DNA of 52,422 nt from a virus (IMGVR_UViG_3300025120_000076:1-52422), one strand, 5' to 3'. Positions 26,424-36,092 are shown, counted from the first letter of the stretch. Notes: generated from the sequence alone by a model not told the origin. Program-made: numbers and translations.

Positions 26424-27911
26424 CTAGATACCTTTGAATAATACAAAGTTGTTTCTAGCTTGAGTTACTAAACATCTTTCAGATAAGAAGTTAACTTCCA
26501 TAGCATCTAAAGAAGAAGTAAATGCACCGCCAACTGAACCAGTTAACCATGATTTCATTCGTCTGTCATCAGCTTGAGAAGCTCTATATCTTACATGTAA
26601 GAAAGGACGTCTAATGTTTGTACCTAAGATTTGGTCATAAACAGTAGAAGTACCTGCAGGAACTAATACTCCTTCAATTGAAGCAGGACCAGTCATTGCA
26701 CCACGCGTTGAAGCGTCGTTTAAGTATTTCCAATCTGTTTTATAGAAATCATAAGAACCTCTTCTAAATCCAGAGAATCCTAAGTTCAATGCCATTTCTT
26801 CAGAGTTTTCGAATAAACCGAAAGCTACACCACCTGCAAAACCTCCAGAGATAGAAGCTAACATGTCGTCAAAATCAAGAGCAGTAGATCTGTTCAAGAA
26901 TAACATGTTTTCTTCAATAGCTCCTTGAGTATCAAGGTTTTTAAGAATGTCATCAAAAGCATCTAAACCAGCAGCAGCAGTGAAACCTACTTCAACGTTA
27001 CCACCGTTTTGAATAGCTGCAAATAAACCTTCAGTTCCAGGATTAGCAGCTGGTACACCAGCAGCTCCTGCGTTAAGTTCACCTTCAACCATCGCCATTT
27101 CTAAGTAATCTTCAAATCTCAATCTTGTTTCAGATTCAGCTTTTAGATACCATAAATAACCTCCAGTTCCGTCTTCAGTAGCAACTTCTACCCAACCTAT
27201 CTGAGCAGTGTCAGAACCATTGATTGTGTATTGGCTTCTTAAGATTATTGGAGAGTTAGAAAAAGTAGTAAATGCAGGATCAACAGTAACCATTGGGTTA
27301 TTTGCTGAAGCGCCAACGTTAATTCCTTGAGGAGCATTTAACGTATTACTTCCTTTTTGAAAGTCAGAACCGTATACAAAGATCTTAACTGGGTTACCGT
27401 TAACGATACCACTAGCAGCTAAGTTAGCTCCTTGATAAGGCTCAACAATTAATTGTCCTGGAGTACCAGCACCACCTGCAGCGTTTGTGTTAGATGATGT
27501 TACTAAACATTTTACTTCGTTTCCAAAGTCATCCATTACAACGATTGTTGATAGTGGAGATATAACGTTTAGAATTGGCACAGCGGCACCAGCAGCTGTA
27601 ACAGGAATTGTAATAGTTGCACCGGCACCACCGGCTCCTGCTACTACACAGTTGTCATATGAAATATGTAGTCTGGTTTGTTCAGACCAAATAACTTGAT
27701 CAGATGTCATTGGCATCTCTGCTCCAACCATACGTAGAAATCCTGATAACGTTCTGTTACCATATCTCTCTACCTCTTGCTCATAAAGCTCAGGTAAATA
27801 TTGTTGTGCAAAGTTTCCGCCAGCAGCACCGTCAAATTGTAGATAATTGTTTGCAAGCGTTTGTTGAGACGCTGAAGGTATTATCGAACCAAATTGTGGA
27901 CTTATAGCCAT
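26424..27911 (-). CDS. Major capsid protein, HK97-fold (crAss-like)
   Basis: 495 residues, the size known for crAss-like major capsid proteins. N terminus M-A-I-S-P-Q-F-G-S-I-I-P-S-A, then Y-L-P-E-L-Y-E-Q-E-V-E-R-Y-G and F-L-R-M-V-G-A-E, as in that family. Ala/Gly-rich strand regions, no signal or membrane segment; the C-terminal part has R-P-F-L-H-V-R-Y-R. Codon use and the dense hairpin-bounded position (terminator at 26381-26407) fit a highly expressed gene. Upstream gene is scaffold-like, then portal and TerL, the standard head module order. Confidence 0.9.
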   Translation of the reverse strand: MAISPQFGSIIPSASQQTLANNYLQFDGAAGGNFAQQYLPELYEQEVERYGNRTLSGFLRMVGAEMPMTSDQVIWSEQTRLHISYDNCVVAGAGGAGATITIPVTAAGAAVPILNVISPLSTIVVMDDFGNEVKCLVTSSNTNAAGGAGTPGQLIVEPYQGANLAASGIVNGNPVKIFVYGSDFQKGSNTLNAPQGINVGASANNPMVTVDPAFTTFSNSPIILRSQYTINGSDTAQIGWVEVATEDGTGGYLWYLKAESETRLRFEDYLEMAMVEGELNAGAAGVPAANPGTEGLFAAIQNGGNVEVGFTAAAGLDAFDDILKNLDTQGAIEENMLFLNRSTALDFDDMLASISGGFAGGVAFGLFENSEEMALNLGFSGFRRGSYDFYKTDWKYLNDASTRGAMTGPASIEGVLVPAGTSTVYDQILGTNIRRPFLHVRYRASQADDRRMKSWLTGSVGGAFTSSLDAMEVNFLSERCLVTQARNNFVLFKGI

Positions 27912-27927
27912 AATAAATAATTTTTAA

Positions 27928-29154
27928 TTAGTTAAACTTTTTTGTTTTGATTTTTAATTTTGTTGAGTCTAATCCACTAATCGATTTTACTTTTAATCCA
28001 TTTATAAAAACATTTCCGTCTGCAACTTGCCTTGGGCCGTCTTTGGAGGGATTTTTGGAAGTGTTGATAACGTTTTTAACGCCATCAGCTTTTCCTTGTT
28101 CATAAAAATGATGAGCAATTTTATCAGCATTCATTGCAGCATACATAGCTTTATGATACCCAGCTGGATCTACAATTTGTCCTTCATCATTAGAATATCT
28201 ACTAATAAAGTTCTGTACATCTATTTGAGTCTCACCAACTTTAACAGGATCTTTTACTCCATATCTAAATTTTTTATCTCCTACATTGAAATCAAAACCT
28301 TTGAATTCTGAAGAAAATAATTTTTTAGTATTGTCTCTAAAGTCACCGTGTAATCTAGTTGCAGTTTCTTGTTGCAATTTATATTGGTCATAAAAACTTA
28401 ACGCTTCTTGCTGCTCTTGAGTTACACCCGGTCTCAACTTGATCTCGTCGTAATATTTTTTCTTAGAGCTTTCTAAAAATTGTTTTGCTTTTGCAACCTC
28501 TTCTTTATAAGCAAGTTTTTTCTTTCGAATATCTCTTGCCTCGTCCACATCTTCGTCAAAGTTAAAATTATCTTCTAATAAAAAATTAATTTCATCTAAT
28601 TCTAAATGTGGTTTAGTTTTTTTGTAAAATTCATGGAGTAATTGAGCACTGTCTAATTTTTCATAATCTTTATTTAAAGTTACGTAATCTTCTACAGAGC
28701 CACCAGTTTCTTCCATGAATGAAACTAGTTTTTCAATATTTTCTGGTAAAGGTTTTCCAAGAATTTTTTCATCTCTTACAGCTTTTTTAACCTCTTGTTT
28801 TATTTCTTTTACCTCTTCTTCTGTTATTTCTTGGAGTGGGCTTTCTTGATTTTTATCATCTTCGCTGGACTGCTGTATTTGTTCGTCCACTTTAATGCTA
28901 TCTCCGGCTTGTTTGCCCACAGCCACTTCTGTTGTTTCTCCGATTTGAATGGCATCTTCTTCTTGTTTTAATGCTTCTTTAGGAACTTCAACCTTTACAA
29001 CATCTGGAACTACTTCTCCAGTTGCTTCTGGTTTAGTTAAATCAACTTTAGTTATTTTATCTACTTTTTTACCTAATTGTCTAGGTTTAGTTTTTTTAGC
29101 TTTTAAACTAAAATCACCTTCTTGCTTTACAGCTTCTTGTGTTTGTTCTGACAT
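27928..29154 (-). CDS. Probable scaffolding protein
   Basis: 408 residues, strongly charged. Residues 1-150 are low-complexity and acidic (many Glu, Lys, Val, Gln); 180-280 are predicted helices (L-L-H-E-F-Y-K-K-T-K, A-K-Q-F-L-E-S-S-K-K-K-Y-Y); the end is basic (L-K-I-K-T-K-K-F-N), the part that in other phages contacts the coat protein. It lies between portal and major capsid genes, the classic scaffold position. No protease motif is seen here. Confidence 0.75.
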   Translation of the reverse strand: MSEQTQEAVKQEGDFSLKAKKTKPRQLGKKVDKITKVDLTKPEATGEVVPDVVKVEVPKEALKQEEDAIQIGETTEVAVGKQAGDSIKVDEQIQQSSEDDKNQESPLQEITEEEVKEIKQEVKKAVRDEKILGKPLPENIEKLVSFMEETGGSVEDYVTLNKDYEKLDSAQLLHEFYKKTKPHLELDEINFLLEDNFNFDEDVDEARDIRKKKLAYKEEVAKAKQFLESSKKKYYDEIKLRPGVTQEQQEALSFYDQYKLQQETATRLHGDFRDNTKKLFSSEFKGFDFNVGDKKFRYGVKDPVKVGETQIDVQNFISRYSNDEGQIVDPAGYHKAMYAAMNADKIAHHFYEQGKADGVKNVINTSKNPSKDGPRQVADGNVFINGLKVKSISGLDSTKLKIKTKKFN

Positions 29155-29185
29155 AATATAATATAATTTAGTGTTTACTTAAAAA

Positions 29186-31561
29186 TTAAATAAGAGATTG
29201 TTGCTGTTCAAAATCAATAGGCAATAAATCATTTTGTCTTTGATCTATCATTTGACTTTGTTGACTACCTTCCATTTTAATTCTTTTATCTTTACGATTT
29301 TCAATTTCTTGTTCTTTAACCGTACGTTTATTAATATCTAATTCAGCTAGTTGTCTATCGTATTCAAACTGCTGAGACATTAAATGTTTTTTACCTTCTA
29401 ATTCAACCTGCATTCTCTGTATTTCAAATTGAGATTTAGCATTTTCTAGATTAACCTTTTGCTCTGTTATTGCTTGTTGTTTTTGAACTTCAGCTAAAGC
29501 AGCTTGTTCATTTTGTTGAGCATTGGCCTGCGCTTGCGCTTGTATGTTAGCCCTAGCATTATTTGCTTCTCTAGCTAATTTTTGTTTACGCTTTTGTTTT
29601 AATAATTGATTTGCTAATTTAAGATTTTTTATTTGCCTAACATCTATAGCATCTTCTAAATCTATACCTCCTGACTGTAAAGCTACTTGTATGTTTTGTT
29701 CTAGCTGAGCTTTAGCTTCATCATCTGGTTCTAATTCTAAAAATATTCCAAAATCATGTAGGTTTAAATAACTAACTTCTTTTAAAGTTTCAACATTATA
29801 CAATGATATACTTTCTATTAAACTATTTGCTGTTAGTGGAAAATCTAAAACATCTGCTAACTTTAAAGATATGTTTTCACATACACGTAAAGCTAAATAT
29901 AAACTAGCGTTATTTATGTGTTTAGTAGCTATGTTTGATTGATTAGCCGCCATTTTAGCTAAACCTACTAAAGCATCTTTATCAGGCAAGCTACCATCTC
30001 TAGCTTCATTTAATCCGGTCACATCTCTTATCATTTGTAAATAATATTGATAAGTTTGTATTAAAGCTCCTAGCTTAGCTCCTGACGCTGATGTTTGTAG
30101 TTCTTGAATAGGGATTCTTCCTCTATTAGGATCACCTTCTTGTGTCAACGATCTACCAACAATACTACCTGTTTGAAAATACATGTTTAATGCTTCGGCT
30201 GGATTATAGTTTGTGCCATTACCAAGATCAACTTCTGCTAATCCGTCCATGTCTAAAAATACTCCATCAGGTACCATGCGTGATAATACTTGTTGCATTT
30301 TTAAATGCGTAATTTGTATCATATCAGCAAAACCAGTACATCTACTGACTATAGATTCTATTCTTCCTTTGTACATTCTTGGCGCTACAATAGTATAGTT
30401 CATTTCAACTTTGGTAGTATCAGCATATGGCCTAGTCATGTTTTCAGCTAACTCCCATTTTAAAATTGTATTAGTTCCTAAAACTTTAGCGCCACTATAT
30501 AAAACTTCTATACTTCTTCCTACCTTATCGTAGGTGTCTGATGGTGGAGGATTAAACTCATCAGTTTTTTGAATTATTTTTTCTAATCCATTTTCTGTTT
30601 TCTTTAACTTAAATACTTGGTTCATGTAAGTTTTATATTCAAAATATAATACTTGAACTGTATTGTTATCATAATTTCCCCAACCAGTTATATATTGTCT
30701 GTTACCTGGCATTTCCTGTATTCTCTGTAATTCTTCATTAGAAATATCTGGAAATTGCTTTTTAAGCTCAGGTATAGTTATTGATTTAACTTCTCCAACA
30801 TAATATATATCTTCAAAGTTAGGATCTTCTGTATAAGAATATATTAAATAAGCTGGATCTACATAATCTAATGTTATGCCATTTGCTTTATTAAAGTTAG
30901 TTTTGGCACAAGCTATTCCACATACTACTAAATCATGATTTAATCTTCTTTTAGTTAATTCCCATTTGTTTTGAGATAACGTTTGAGATATAGCTTCCTC
31001 TTCAGCTATTTCAACAGCTTGCTTATATGATAATTGCATGTGAAGCTCTAAGTCTTCTTTTGTTTTAGGTAACTCATCTTGCGGAACATTAGACTGAGAC
31101 ATATTTATACCTAATTGTTGTTGAGCTTTTTGTATTTGAGCTGAGGCAAACATATCTCTAGCCACATTAGTAGCGTATTGAGTTCTTTCTTTTACTGACT
31201 CAGGATCTTGAGAATACGCTTTAATATCATACTCTTTACTTGAAATACCATTAACTACTATATCAACAAATTTTGATAATATAGGGACAGGTTTCCAGTC
31301 TAAGTTTAAATAGCTTAAGTCACCATTAATAGATAATTCATCTTTATATTTTTGAACAGGTTGTTCTCCTCTAGCGTATAAACGTAGATGATGATAATTA
31401 TTCCAGCTTGTTAAATATCGGTTACCGTTAGTTCTACCTTGATTAAACCATTCTGTCTCAATAGCTGATGCTACTTGTGAACCATATTCCCAGGAAGCTT
31501 TTTCTGCATCCGGTACTACCTGACTCGGAAAAGCGCTATTAGAGTTTGTGTATAAATTCAT
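29186..31561 (-). CDS. Portal protein (crAss-like)
   Basis: 791 residues, typical for crAss-like portals. N-terminal half is mixed alpha/beta (Y-L-N-L-D-W-K-P-V-P-I-L-S-K-F-V-D-I-V-V-N-G-I is a good portal wing motif), the centre has D-V-T-G-L-N-E-A-R-D-G-S and the following helices, and the C-terminal 150 residues are a long Gln/Ala/Lys-rich coiled coil (A-N-A-Q-Q-N-E-Q-A-A-L-A-E-V-Q-K-Q), the helical barrel seen in large podovirus portals. Adjacent to TerL (same-base junction), so the packaging motor is encoded as a unit. Confidence 0.9.
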   Translation of the reverse strand: MNLYTNSNSAFPSQVVPDAEKASWEYGSQVASAIETEWFNQGRTNGNRYLTSWNNYHHLRLYARGEQPVQKYKDELSINGDLSYLNLDWKPVPILSKFVDIVVNGISSKEYDIKAYSQDPESVKERTQYATNVARDMFASAQIQKAQQQLGINMSQSNVPQDELPKTKEDLELHMQLSYKQAVEIAEEEAISQTLSQNKWELTKRRLNHDLVVCGIACAKTNFNKANGITLDYVDPAYLIYSYTEDPNFEDIYYVGEVKSITIPELKKQFPDISNEELQRIQEMPGNRQYITGWGNYDNNTVQVLYFEYKTYMNQVFKLKKTENGLEKIIQKTDEFNPPPSDTYDKVGRSIEVLYSGAKVLGTNTILKWELAENMTRPYADTTKVEMNYTIVAPRMYKGRIESIVSRCTGFADMIQITHLKMQQVLSRMVPDGVFLDMDGLAEVDLGNGTNYNPAEALNMYFQTGSIVGRSLTQEGDPNRGRIPIQELQTSASGAKLGALIQTYQYYLQMIRDVTGLNEARDGSLPDKDALVGLAKMAANQSNIATKHINNASLYLALRVCENISLKLADVLDFPLTANSLIESISLYNVETLKEVSYLNLHDFGIFLELEPDDEAKAQLEQNIQVALQSGGIDLEDAIDVRQIKNLKLANQLLKQKRKQKLAREANNARANIQAQAQANAQQNEQAALAEVQKQQAITEQKVNLENAKSQFEIQRMQVELEGKKHLMSQQFEYDRQLAELDINKRTVKEQEIENRKDKRIKMEGSQQSQMIDQRQNDLLPIDFEQQQSLI

Positions 31562-33769
31562 TTATTCAATTATTTTTGACAATGTACCTTTATTGTTATA
31601 TTTTTTTATTCCTATATCAAAAACTTGTCTTGTAGTTTTAGCTATGGGTCTATATTTGTTTTTATTGCAAGCCATTATAGCTAAGCCAGAACTAATAGAA
31701 GCATCATGACTTGTTCTGTTATTTATGTTAAATTTAGCCCAATCTTCTAATGTTCTTTGAAGATACATTTGACCATACTCTCCATTACTTTTTATTCCAA
31801 TAAAATCTTCAATATAAGATTCTATAGCGGCAGCGTGAGCTTGTTTAATATCTTCACTTGAATTAGGTATTCCACCTATTTCTCTTTCAGTTACAGATAG
31901 TTTTATTTTATCCGGCCGGTTCATTGCAAAACCTCTATAGCCTCTTCTTTTAAAATGATATAATAATCTTGGCTTATTATTTTCAGCTAATATAGGCATG
32001 CTATAAAAAATACAAGCCATTAAAACATCTTCAAAAAATATTTCAGCAGTTTGTGGTCTAGCTATATATTCTAAGAAAAAATGATTTGCTGGCGCATTTT
32101 CCATGCTAAACTTTGTTAGCCCGTGTAGAGAACCTTTTGATCCTCTTTTATCTACTGTTCCTGATATATCATAACTATCACACCCGAAAGCACCTATATG
32201 TTCATTAGCAGGATATTTTAATCCTCTTTTTATTACAATATTATTTTGTAGGTTAAGAGGTGGTGTCCAGGTGATAAAAAATCTTCCTTTGTTATGAGGA
32301 ACAAATATAACTTTAGTATCTTTTATTCCGTTTTCCCAATGAAAATTTCCTTGTGTAACTAAATTACTATTTCTTAAATCTCCGTTCCAGTCTATTTGCT
32401 CGTATATTTTTGTTAAATTAAAAAGAGAGGCTTTTGCCTCATCTCTAAAAGCATGTTCTTCAGTTCTTGGAAATTGTCTATAAAATTCATTTAATGCATC
32501 TTGATCTGTTTTTAAACCATCAACTTCATTTTGCCAATAGTCTATAACACCTAATTTTATCTGCGTGCCATGAGCATCTGTTGTTTTTTTATTTGGAGTG
32601 TCGAATACAGGTACTCCATGAGAATCAATGTATCCCTCGTAGTTCCATTCCATAGGTATGAACAAACTATATAATCCCGAGCGAGTCTGTCCGTTGGCGT
32701 TTCTATTTGTGACATCTGAATCATAATATAATTTTTTAAAATTATCACCTCCTTTATCTAATGAATTTGAGGTTGATCCCATCATACACTTTCCAATTAT
32801 TCTACTACCTAATCTAAGTGTAGTTTTTGTAACCCTCCAGTTATTTTGAATATTATTAGGTCTTTCCCATTTACCACTTTCATCGTGTACTAAAAGCTTA
32901 AGTTTTTCTCCATCATAAGAGTTGTCGCCTGTATTTTTCCAATCGATTGTTGTGTCAAGTCCTTCAAGCTCAGCTGCTGTTTCATTAGAGTCGAGCTTTC
33001 TACGGGTAAATTTAGATGCTGGTACTCTGTAAGCAAGCTCAGTCTTGGGGCGATCCATACCGTCTTGTATTGGTTTGAAAAAAAACGGGTAGTTAACTGA
33101 TATTGGTACGACCTTATCGGTAAACATTGTTTTTGCATCTGGTCCAGATTTTGATAATATACCATATCTTGAGTCTGAATTAATGGTTGCGAGATTAACA
33201 ACCTCTCCTGAGGCCATAAATGAAAATCCTGATCTACGGTTTTTAAGGTAGCACATTCCATAGCTTCTGTAGTCTGCTTTGCAAGCTTCCCAGAAAATAT
33301 AGAATAATCTATTTGCTTCTCTAAAATCTGGTTTCCCAACATCAATCTTGGACCACTGCAAGTACATATAGTGAGTACCAGTAATGTAAGTAGCCACGTT
33401 TTTATTATAGAACCAAAAACCTTGTTCTCTTCGAAGAAATTCTTTATCAATGTAATCATACCAGTGTTCTTTAAAGTCAACCGGATATTTCTCCCAATCA
33501 AATCTCGTTTTTATTTTTTTTAATTCTTCAGGTATAATAGATCTATGCCATGCATTTTTTTCAAACTTAACTACATTATCTTTTTTTGGCAGAGCTATTT
33601 TTAGATTTTGTATTTCGTATATTTCACCTATCTCACCTGTTCTACTAATTATAATTATATCATATTTATCATTATAACCGTACTCCCACTTTTTATTTCT
33701 ATTGTTTCTTTTTAATATATTAGAATCAATGTAATTTTCTAAAACTTTATATAAGTTTTGCTTATACAT
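31562..33769 (-). CDS. terL: Terminase large subunit (TerL)
   Basis: 735 residues. ATPase: a Walker A-like region at about 176-184 (K-N-R-R-S-G-F-S-F) and Walker B L-L-V-H-D296-E297; the coupling motif is G-S-T-S-N (331-335). Nuclease: G-C-D529-S-Y-D532-I-S is the first acidic motif. The Walker A loop is atypical (R-R-S-G-F-S rather than G-x-G-K-S/T), with no Lys directly before Ser. TerL pumps DNA into the head and cuts concatemers. The gene overlaps the small gene upstream by one base and is immediately followed by portal. Confidence 0.93.
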   Translation of the reverse strand: MYKQNLYKVLENYIDSNILKRNNRNKKWEYGYNDKYDIIIISRTGEIGEIYEIQNLKIALPKKDNVVKFEKNAWHRSIIPEELKKIKTRFDWEKYPVDFKEHWYDYIDKEFLRREQGFWFYNKNVATYITGTHYMYLQWSKIDVGKPDFREANRLFYIFWEACKADYRSYGMCYLKNRRSGFSFMASGEVVNLATINSDSRYGILSKSGPDAKTMFTDKVVPISVNYPFFFKPIQDGMDRPKTELAYRVPASKFTRRKLDSNETAAELEGLDTTIDWKNTGDNSYDGEKLKLLVHDESGKWERPNNIQNNWRVTKTTLRLGSRIIGKCMMGSTSNSLDKGGDNFKKLYYDSDVTNRNANGQTRSGLYSLFIPMEWNYEGYIDSHGVPVFDTPNKKTTDAHGTQIKLGVIDYWQNEVDGLKTDQDALNEFYRQFPRTEEHAFRDEAKASLFNLTKIYEQIDWNGDLRNSNLVTQGNFHWENGIKDTKVIFVPHNKGRFFITWTPPLNLQNNIVIKRGLKYPANEHIGAFGCDSYDISGTVDKRGSKGSLHGLTKFSMENAPANHFFLEYIARPQTAEIFFEDVLMACIFYSMPILAENNKPRLLYHFKRRGYRGFAMNRPDKIKLSVTEREIGGIPNSSEDIKQAHAAAIESYIEDFIGIKSNGEYGQMYLQRTLEDWAKFNINNRTSHDASISSGLAIMACNKNKYRPIAKTTRQVFDIGIKKYNNKGTLSKIIE

Positions 33770-34041
33770 TATTTAGATCTTGTTTCTGCAAAACCTTTAA
33801 AACTTTTTTCTTTTGTTTCTTTTGGTTTTTCATTTATAATATTTTCTTCCTCTTGTATTTTTTGTAAAATTTCAAAGGCATCAAATATAGCTAATTTTTT
33901 TGTTGCAGCTGCGTTTTTTAATCTATCCGCTGATATATCTTCTGCTGTATCTACAATAGGTTCTTTAGCCACCTTTATTAATTCCTCAACTGCTATTTGC
34001 CCAGCTTGGATTATATTCTTCTTGGTTTTCTTTATTTCCAT
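33769..34041 (-). CDS. Small helical protein upstream of TerL, terminase small subunit candidate
   Basis: 90 residues: M-E-I-K-K-T-K-K-N-I-I-Q-A-G, V-E-E-L-I-K-V-A-K-E-P, then A-D-R-L-K-N-A-A-A-T-K-K-L-A-I-F-D-A-F-E-I-L-Q-K-I and a charged tail ending F-K-G-F-A-E-T-R-S-K. All helical. Its stop shares a base with the TerL start, the place where TerS is normally encoded. I recall near-identical small proteins in marine podoviruses. A classic helix-turn-helix is not obvious, so the TerS role is inferred. Confidence 0.65.
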   Translation of the reverse strand: MEIKKTKKNIIQAGQIAVEELIKVAKEPIVDTAEDISADRLKNAAATKKLAIFDAFEILQKIQEEENIINEKPKETKEKSFKGFAETRSK

Positions 34042-34591
34042 ATTTAATTACAATATCATTAGATTTCATACAGTATAATCTTTCATCGTTTATAATAAAA
34101 TCATACTCTCCATAAGGTGTGTATCCTACAACGTCTCCCTCACTCACACCCGCAGCTTCTAAGAAGCTATTACCTATTTTTAATACACCAATAAGCTTTT
34201 GTTCTTTATTTATATTAAAATCATTTTTTGATTTTAAAGGTTTTACAAAACATCTATTGTTTATTGACTTAAAATCTTCTTTATTTTTATATAAATATAT
34301 TTGATCTAAAGAACAGAAATATAAATCTTCTTTAAACCAAGATCTACTTTTTTTCTTATTACCTCTTATATCATAAAAAGTTCTAAATACATTATGATGT
34401 ATAACTATAATATCACCAACTTTAATTGGGGTGTTGTATGCTATAGGTGTTTTAACTACAACAGCTAGATTATTAACAAATTTAAAATTTTCTATTTTAG
34501 TATTTAAAATTAATTTTATCCCACCTATTGTTATATCATTAGAATACTCTTTACCTAAAGGTTTTACAACAAAATCATATATTGACCTCAT
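33986..34591 (-). CDS. Tandem GroES-like (co-chaperonin-fold) protein
   Basis: 201 residues that read as two GroES-like halves. Half 1 (about 4-102): F-V-V-K-P-L, N-N-L-A-V-V-V-K-T-P, I-K-V-G-D-I-I-V, and D-Q-I-Y-L-Y at the end. Half 2 (about 112-185): C-F-V-K-P-L, L-I-G-V-L-K-I-G-N, V-S-E-G-D-V-V-G-Y-T-P, R-L-Y-C-M-K-S-N-D-I-V-I-K-Y. These follow the GroES plan (V-K-P-L start, G-x-V segment, G-D-x-V loop, final D-I-V strand), but each half lacks an obvious Gly-Gly-hydrophobic mobile loop like the separate GroES (41006-41269). It lies next to the packaging genes and overlaps the small gene downstream by 56 bases. May act as an assembly co-chaperone; function inferred. Confidence 0.65.
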   Translation of the reverse strand: MRSIYDFVVKPLGKEYSNDITIGGIKLILNTKIENFKFVNNLAVVVKTPIAYNTPIKVGDIIVIHHNVFRTFYDIRGNKKKSRSWFKEDLYFCSLDQIYLYKNKEDFKSINNRCFVKPLKSKNDFNINKEQKLIGVLKIGNSFLEAAGVSEGDVVGYTPYGEYDFIINDERLYCMKSNDIVIKYGNKENQEEYNPSWANSS

Positions 34592-34830
34592 TAATATTCT
34601 AAATCATATTCAACTGATATTGCCATGTTAGAGTTAAATTTCTTCCACGGCAATACTTCATTGTTTTTCTTTATGTGTATATTATAAGAATTATCAGACT
34701 CTTCAAAAAGTATATGAGATATTTCATGTCCTCCATAAACCTGTTGTCCTATGGAATAATGCATCGCATCGTTTTTGTAATCAGAGCCAATGCTAATTTT
34801 TCTAATATTACTTGGCATCTTCTTTTTCAA
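34591..34830 (-). CDS. Small protein of 79 residues in the packaging module
   Basis: Reads I-R-K-I-S-I-G-S-D-Y-K-N-D-A-M-H-Y-S-I-G-Q-Q-V-Y-G-G, H-I-L-F-E-E-S, then P-W-K-K-F-N-S-N-M-A-I-S-V-E-Y-D. Beta-rich and soluble. I recall similar proteins beside packaging genes of marine podoviruses, of unknown function. It shares its final base with the start of the tandem GroES-like gene and overlaps the preceding gene by 23 bases, so translation is coupled. Confidence 0.65.
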   Translation of the reverse strand: MKKKMPSNIRKISIGSDYKNDAMHYSIGQQVYGGHEISHILFEESDNSYNIHIKKNNEVLPWKKFNSNMAISVEYDLEY

Positions 34831-35059
34831 TTTTAGAATAAACCCCGTCTTCTAGACTTATATTAACTTGACCATATTTTTCTTCAAGTTCTTTTTTTAG
34901 CTCTTCTAAAGTATCAGCTTCTTGTTTAGCTAGTTTAATTAAATTTGTTTTTTGAAGTTCTCTAAAACCTAGTTCACTTAATAAACCTTGGTATTTTATA
35001 TTTGCTTCTTTAACACTTTTTAATTCTTCTTCTGTTATTTTATTAACTTTTTTTGACAT
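34808..35059 (-). CDS. Small coiled-coil protein of 83 residues
   Basis: Almost entirely charged helix (T-E-E-E-L-K-S-V-K-E-A-N, E-L-Q-K-T-N-L-I-K-L-A-K-Q-E-A-D-T-L-E-E-L-K), ending G-Q-V-N-I-S-L-E-D-G-V-Y. The combination of long coiled coil and a V-N-I-x-L-E-D-G strand is one I recall from marine phage proteins of unknown function. Overlaps the next gene by 23 bases. Could be an assembly or adaptor protein. Confidence 0.65.
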   Translation of the reverse strand: MSKKVNKITEEELKSVKEANIKYQGLLSELGFRELQKTNLIKLAKQEADTLEELKKELEEKYGQVNISLEDGVYSKIEKEDAK

Positions 35060-35087
35060 TTGATTTAATTTAATTAATTAATTGTTT

Positions 35088-35492
35088 CTACTTATTACTA
35101 TTATTACTTATTTTTTTACCTTTTTCCCATGATCTTCCTACAAAGTAAGCTCCATAAACGGTTACTAATAATGTTTGAAATATTGGTATGTATTCTTCTG
35201 CTATTTTAAACTCACCTATGTTACCATCAAAAAACGCACAAACAGTAAATATAACAGTTAAGTATATTAACACCATAGGGCGTATGTTCTTTGACAAAAC
35301 AGAATCAGACTTCATGTCTGACTCCCATCTTGATGTAACTTGCTCTTGTGCTTCGCTGTCGGCTTTTTCTAATATTTGTGTTATTAATCTTTGAGCTTCT
35401 AGCTTTTCTTCTTTAGTAGTAGTTAAACTGTCTATGACTTGACCAACTTCTTTAATAACATTGCCAGTGAGCCATTCCCAAAGTTTTTTCAT
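35088..35492 (-). CDS. Three-helix phage holin-like membrane protein (GTA holin type)
   Basis: 134 residues. An amphipathic Trp-rich N terminus (M-K-K-L-W-E-W-L-T), a long charged helix (about 25-60), then S-K-N-I-R-P-M and two membrane segments (about 72-90 and 101-119) with a basic tail. The W-E-S-D and K-N-I-R-P blocks before the first membrane helix match the holin family known from gene transfer agents (3TM holin). A second small holin-like gene sits by the amidase (6350-6505); which acts as holin and which as antiholin or accessory is not shown. Confidence 0.8.
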   Translation of the reverse strand: MKKLWEWLTGNVIKEVGQVIDSLTTTKEEKLEAQRLITQILEKADSEAQEQVTSRWESDMKSDSVLSKNIRPMVLIYLTVIFTVCAFFDGNIGEFKIAEEYIPIFQTLLVTVYGAYFVGRSWEKGKKISNNSNK

Positions 35493-35495
35493 AAT

Positions 35496-36092
35496 TTAAT
35501 TGTTTACTGCACAACCACAAGAATTACCGCCACGTTTACTACCACCGCTTTTAGTTCTAGGTCCCATAGATAAACTAGGCTTTCCAATTTTTATAGATTT
35601 TCTACCTTTACCTGGCACCTTAAATCCTGGAGGCAATTGCTTTTCTTTTTTCGCTGGTGGTGGTGGTGGTGGTGGATTTGGAACAAATGTTAAATTTGAT
35701 CTTTTTTTCTCACCATAATTTTTAGGAATTGCTGGTGTTTTCTTTCCTTTAATTTTTGTTTCATACTTTTTAGGATTGTCTTTAATCCATTGTTTCTGCT
35801 TTGCTCTTTCTTCAGGATCTTTACTAAAAGGGACTTTCTTAGGAGGTGTTGTTTTTCCAGGTTTTCCAGGAATCTCAAAGTCAGTTTGATAATTTGTTTT
35901 TGTGTATGTACCTTTTACACCATCTTTTGAACCTTTGTAGGTTTCACTACCAGTTTGTCTTTCTACATCACAAGGAGGATTACCTGGAGTTCCACAAGGA
36001 CCAGCGTTAATAGGACTCATAACTCTAGAAATGCCACCAAAAGGAGTTCTGTTTTGTTTTTGGGATTTAGATCCCATACTCATTCTAAACAT
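35496..36092 (-). CDS. Low-complexity virion-type protein with S-R-V-M-S-P-I motif
   Basis: 198 residues. N terminus M-F-R-M-S-M-G-S-K-S-Q, then T-P-F-G-G-I-S-R-V-M-S-P-I-N-A-G, sharing the S-R-V-M-S-P element with the 39019-39792 protein. The rest is Lys/Pro/Gly-rich and looks disordered, with an eight-proline run (about 141-148), repeated P-G-K-P-G-K and a Gly/Ser/Cys end (S-C-G-C-A-V). No enzyme motif. In the cluster of tag proteins; product probably packaged or head-associated, inferred from composition. Confidence 0.75.
   Translation of the reverse strand: MFRMSMGSKSQKQNRTPFGGISRVMSPINAGPCGTPGNPPCDVERQTGSETYKGSKDGVKGTYTKTNYQTDFEIPGKPGKTTPPKKVPFSKDPEERAKQKQWIKDNPKKYETKIKGKKTPAIPKNYGEKKRSNLTFVPNPPPPPPPAKKEKQLPPGFKVPGKGRKSIKIGKPSLSMGPRTKSGGSKRGGNSCGCAVNN

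Noticed and set aside
32890-33501. 203-codon - strand frame within TerL
   Set aside because: Overlaps the region coding for the ATPase motifs in another frame; no start context and no domain.
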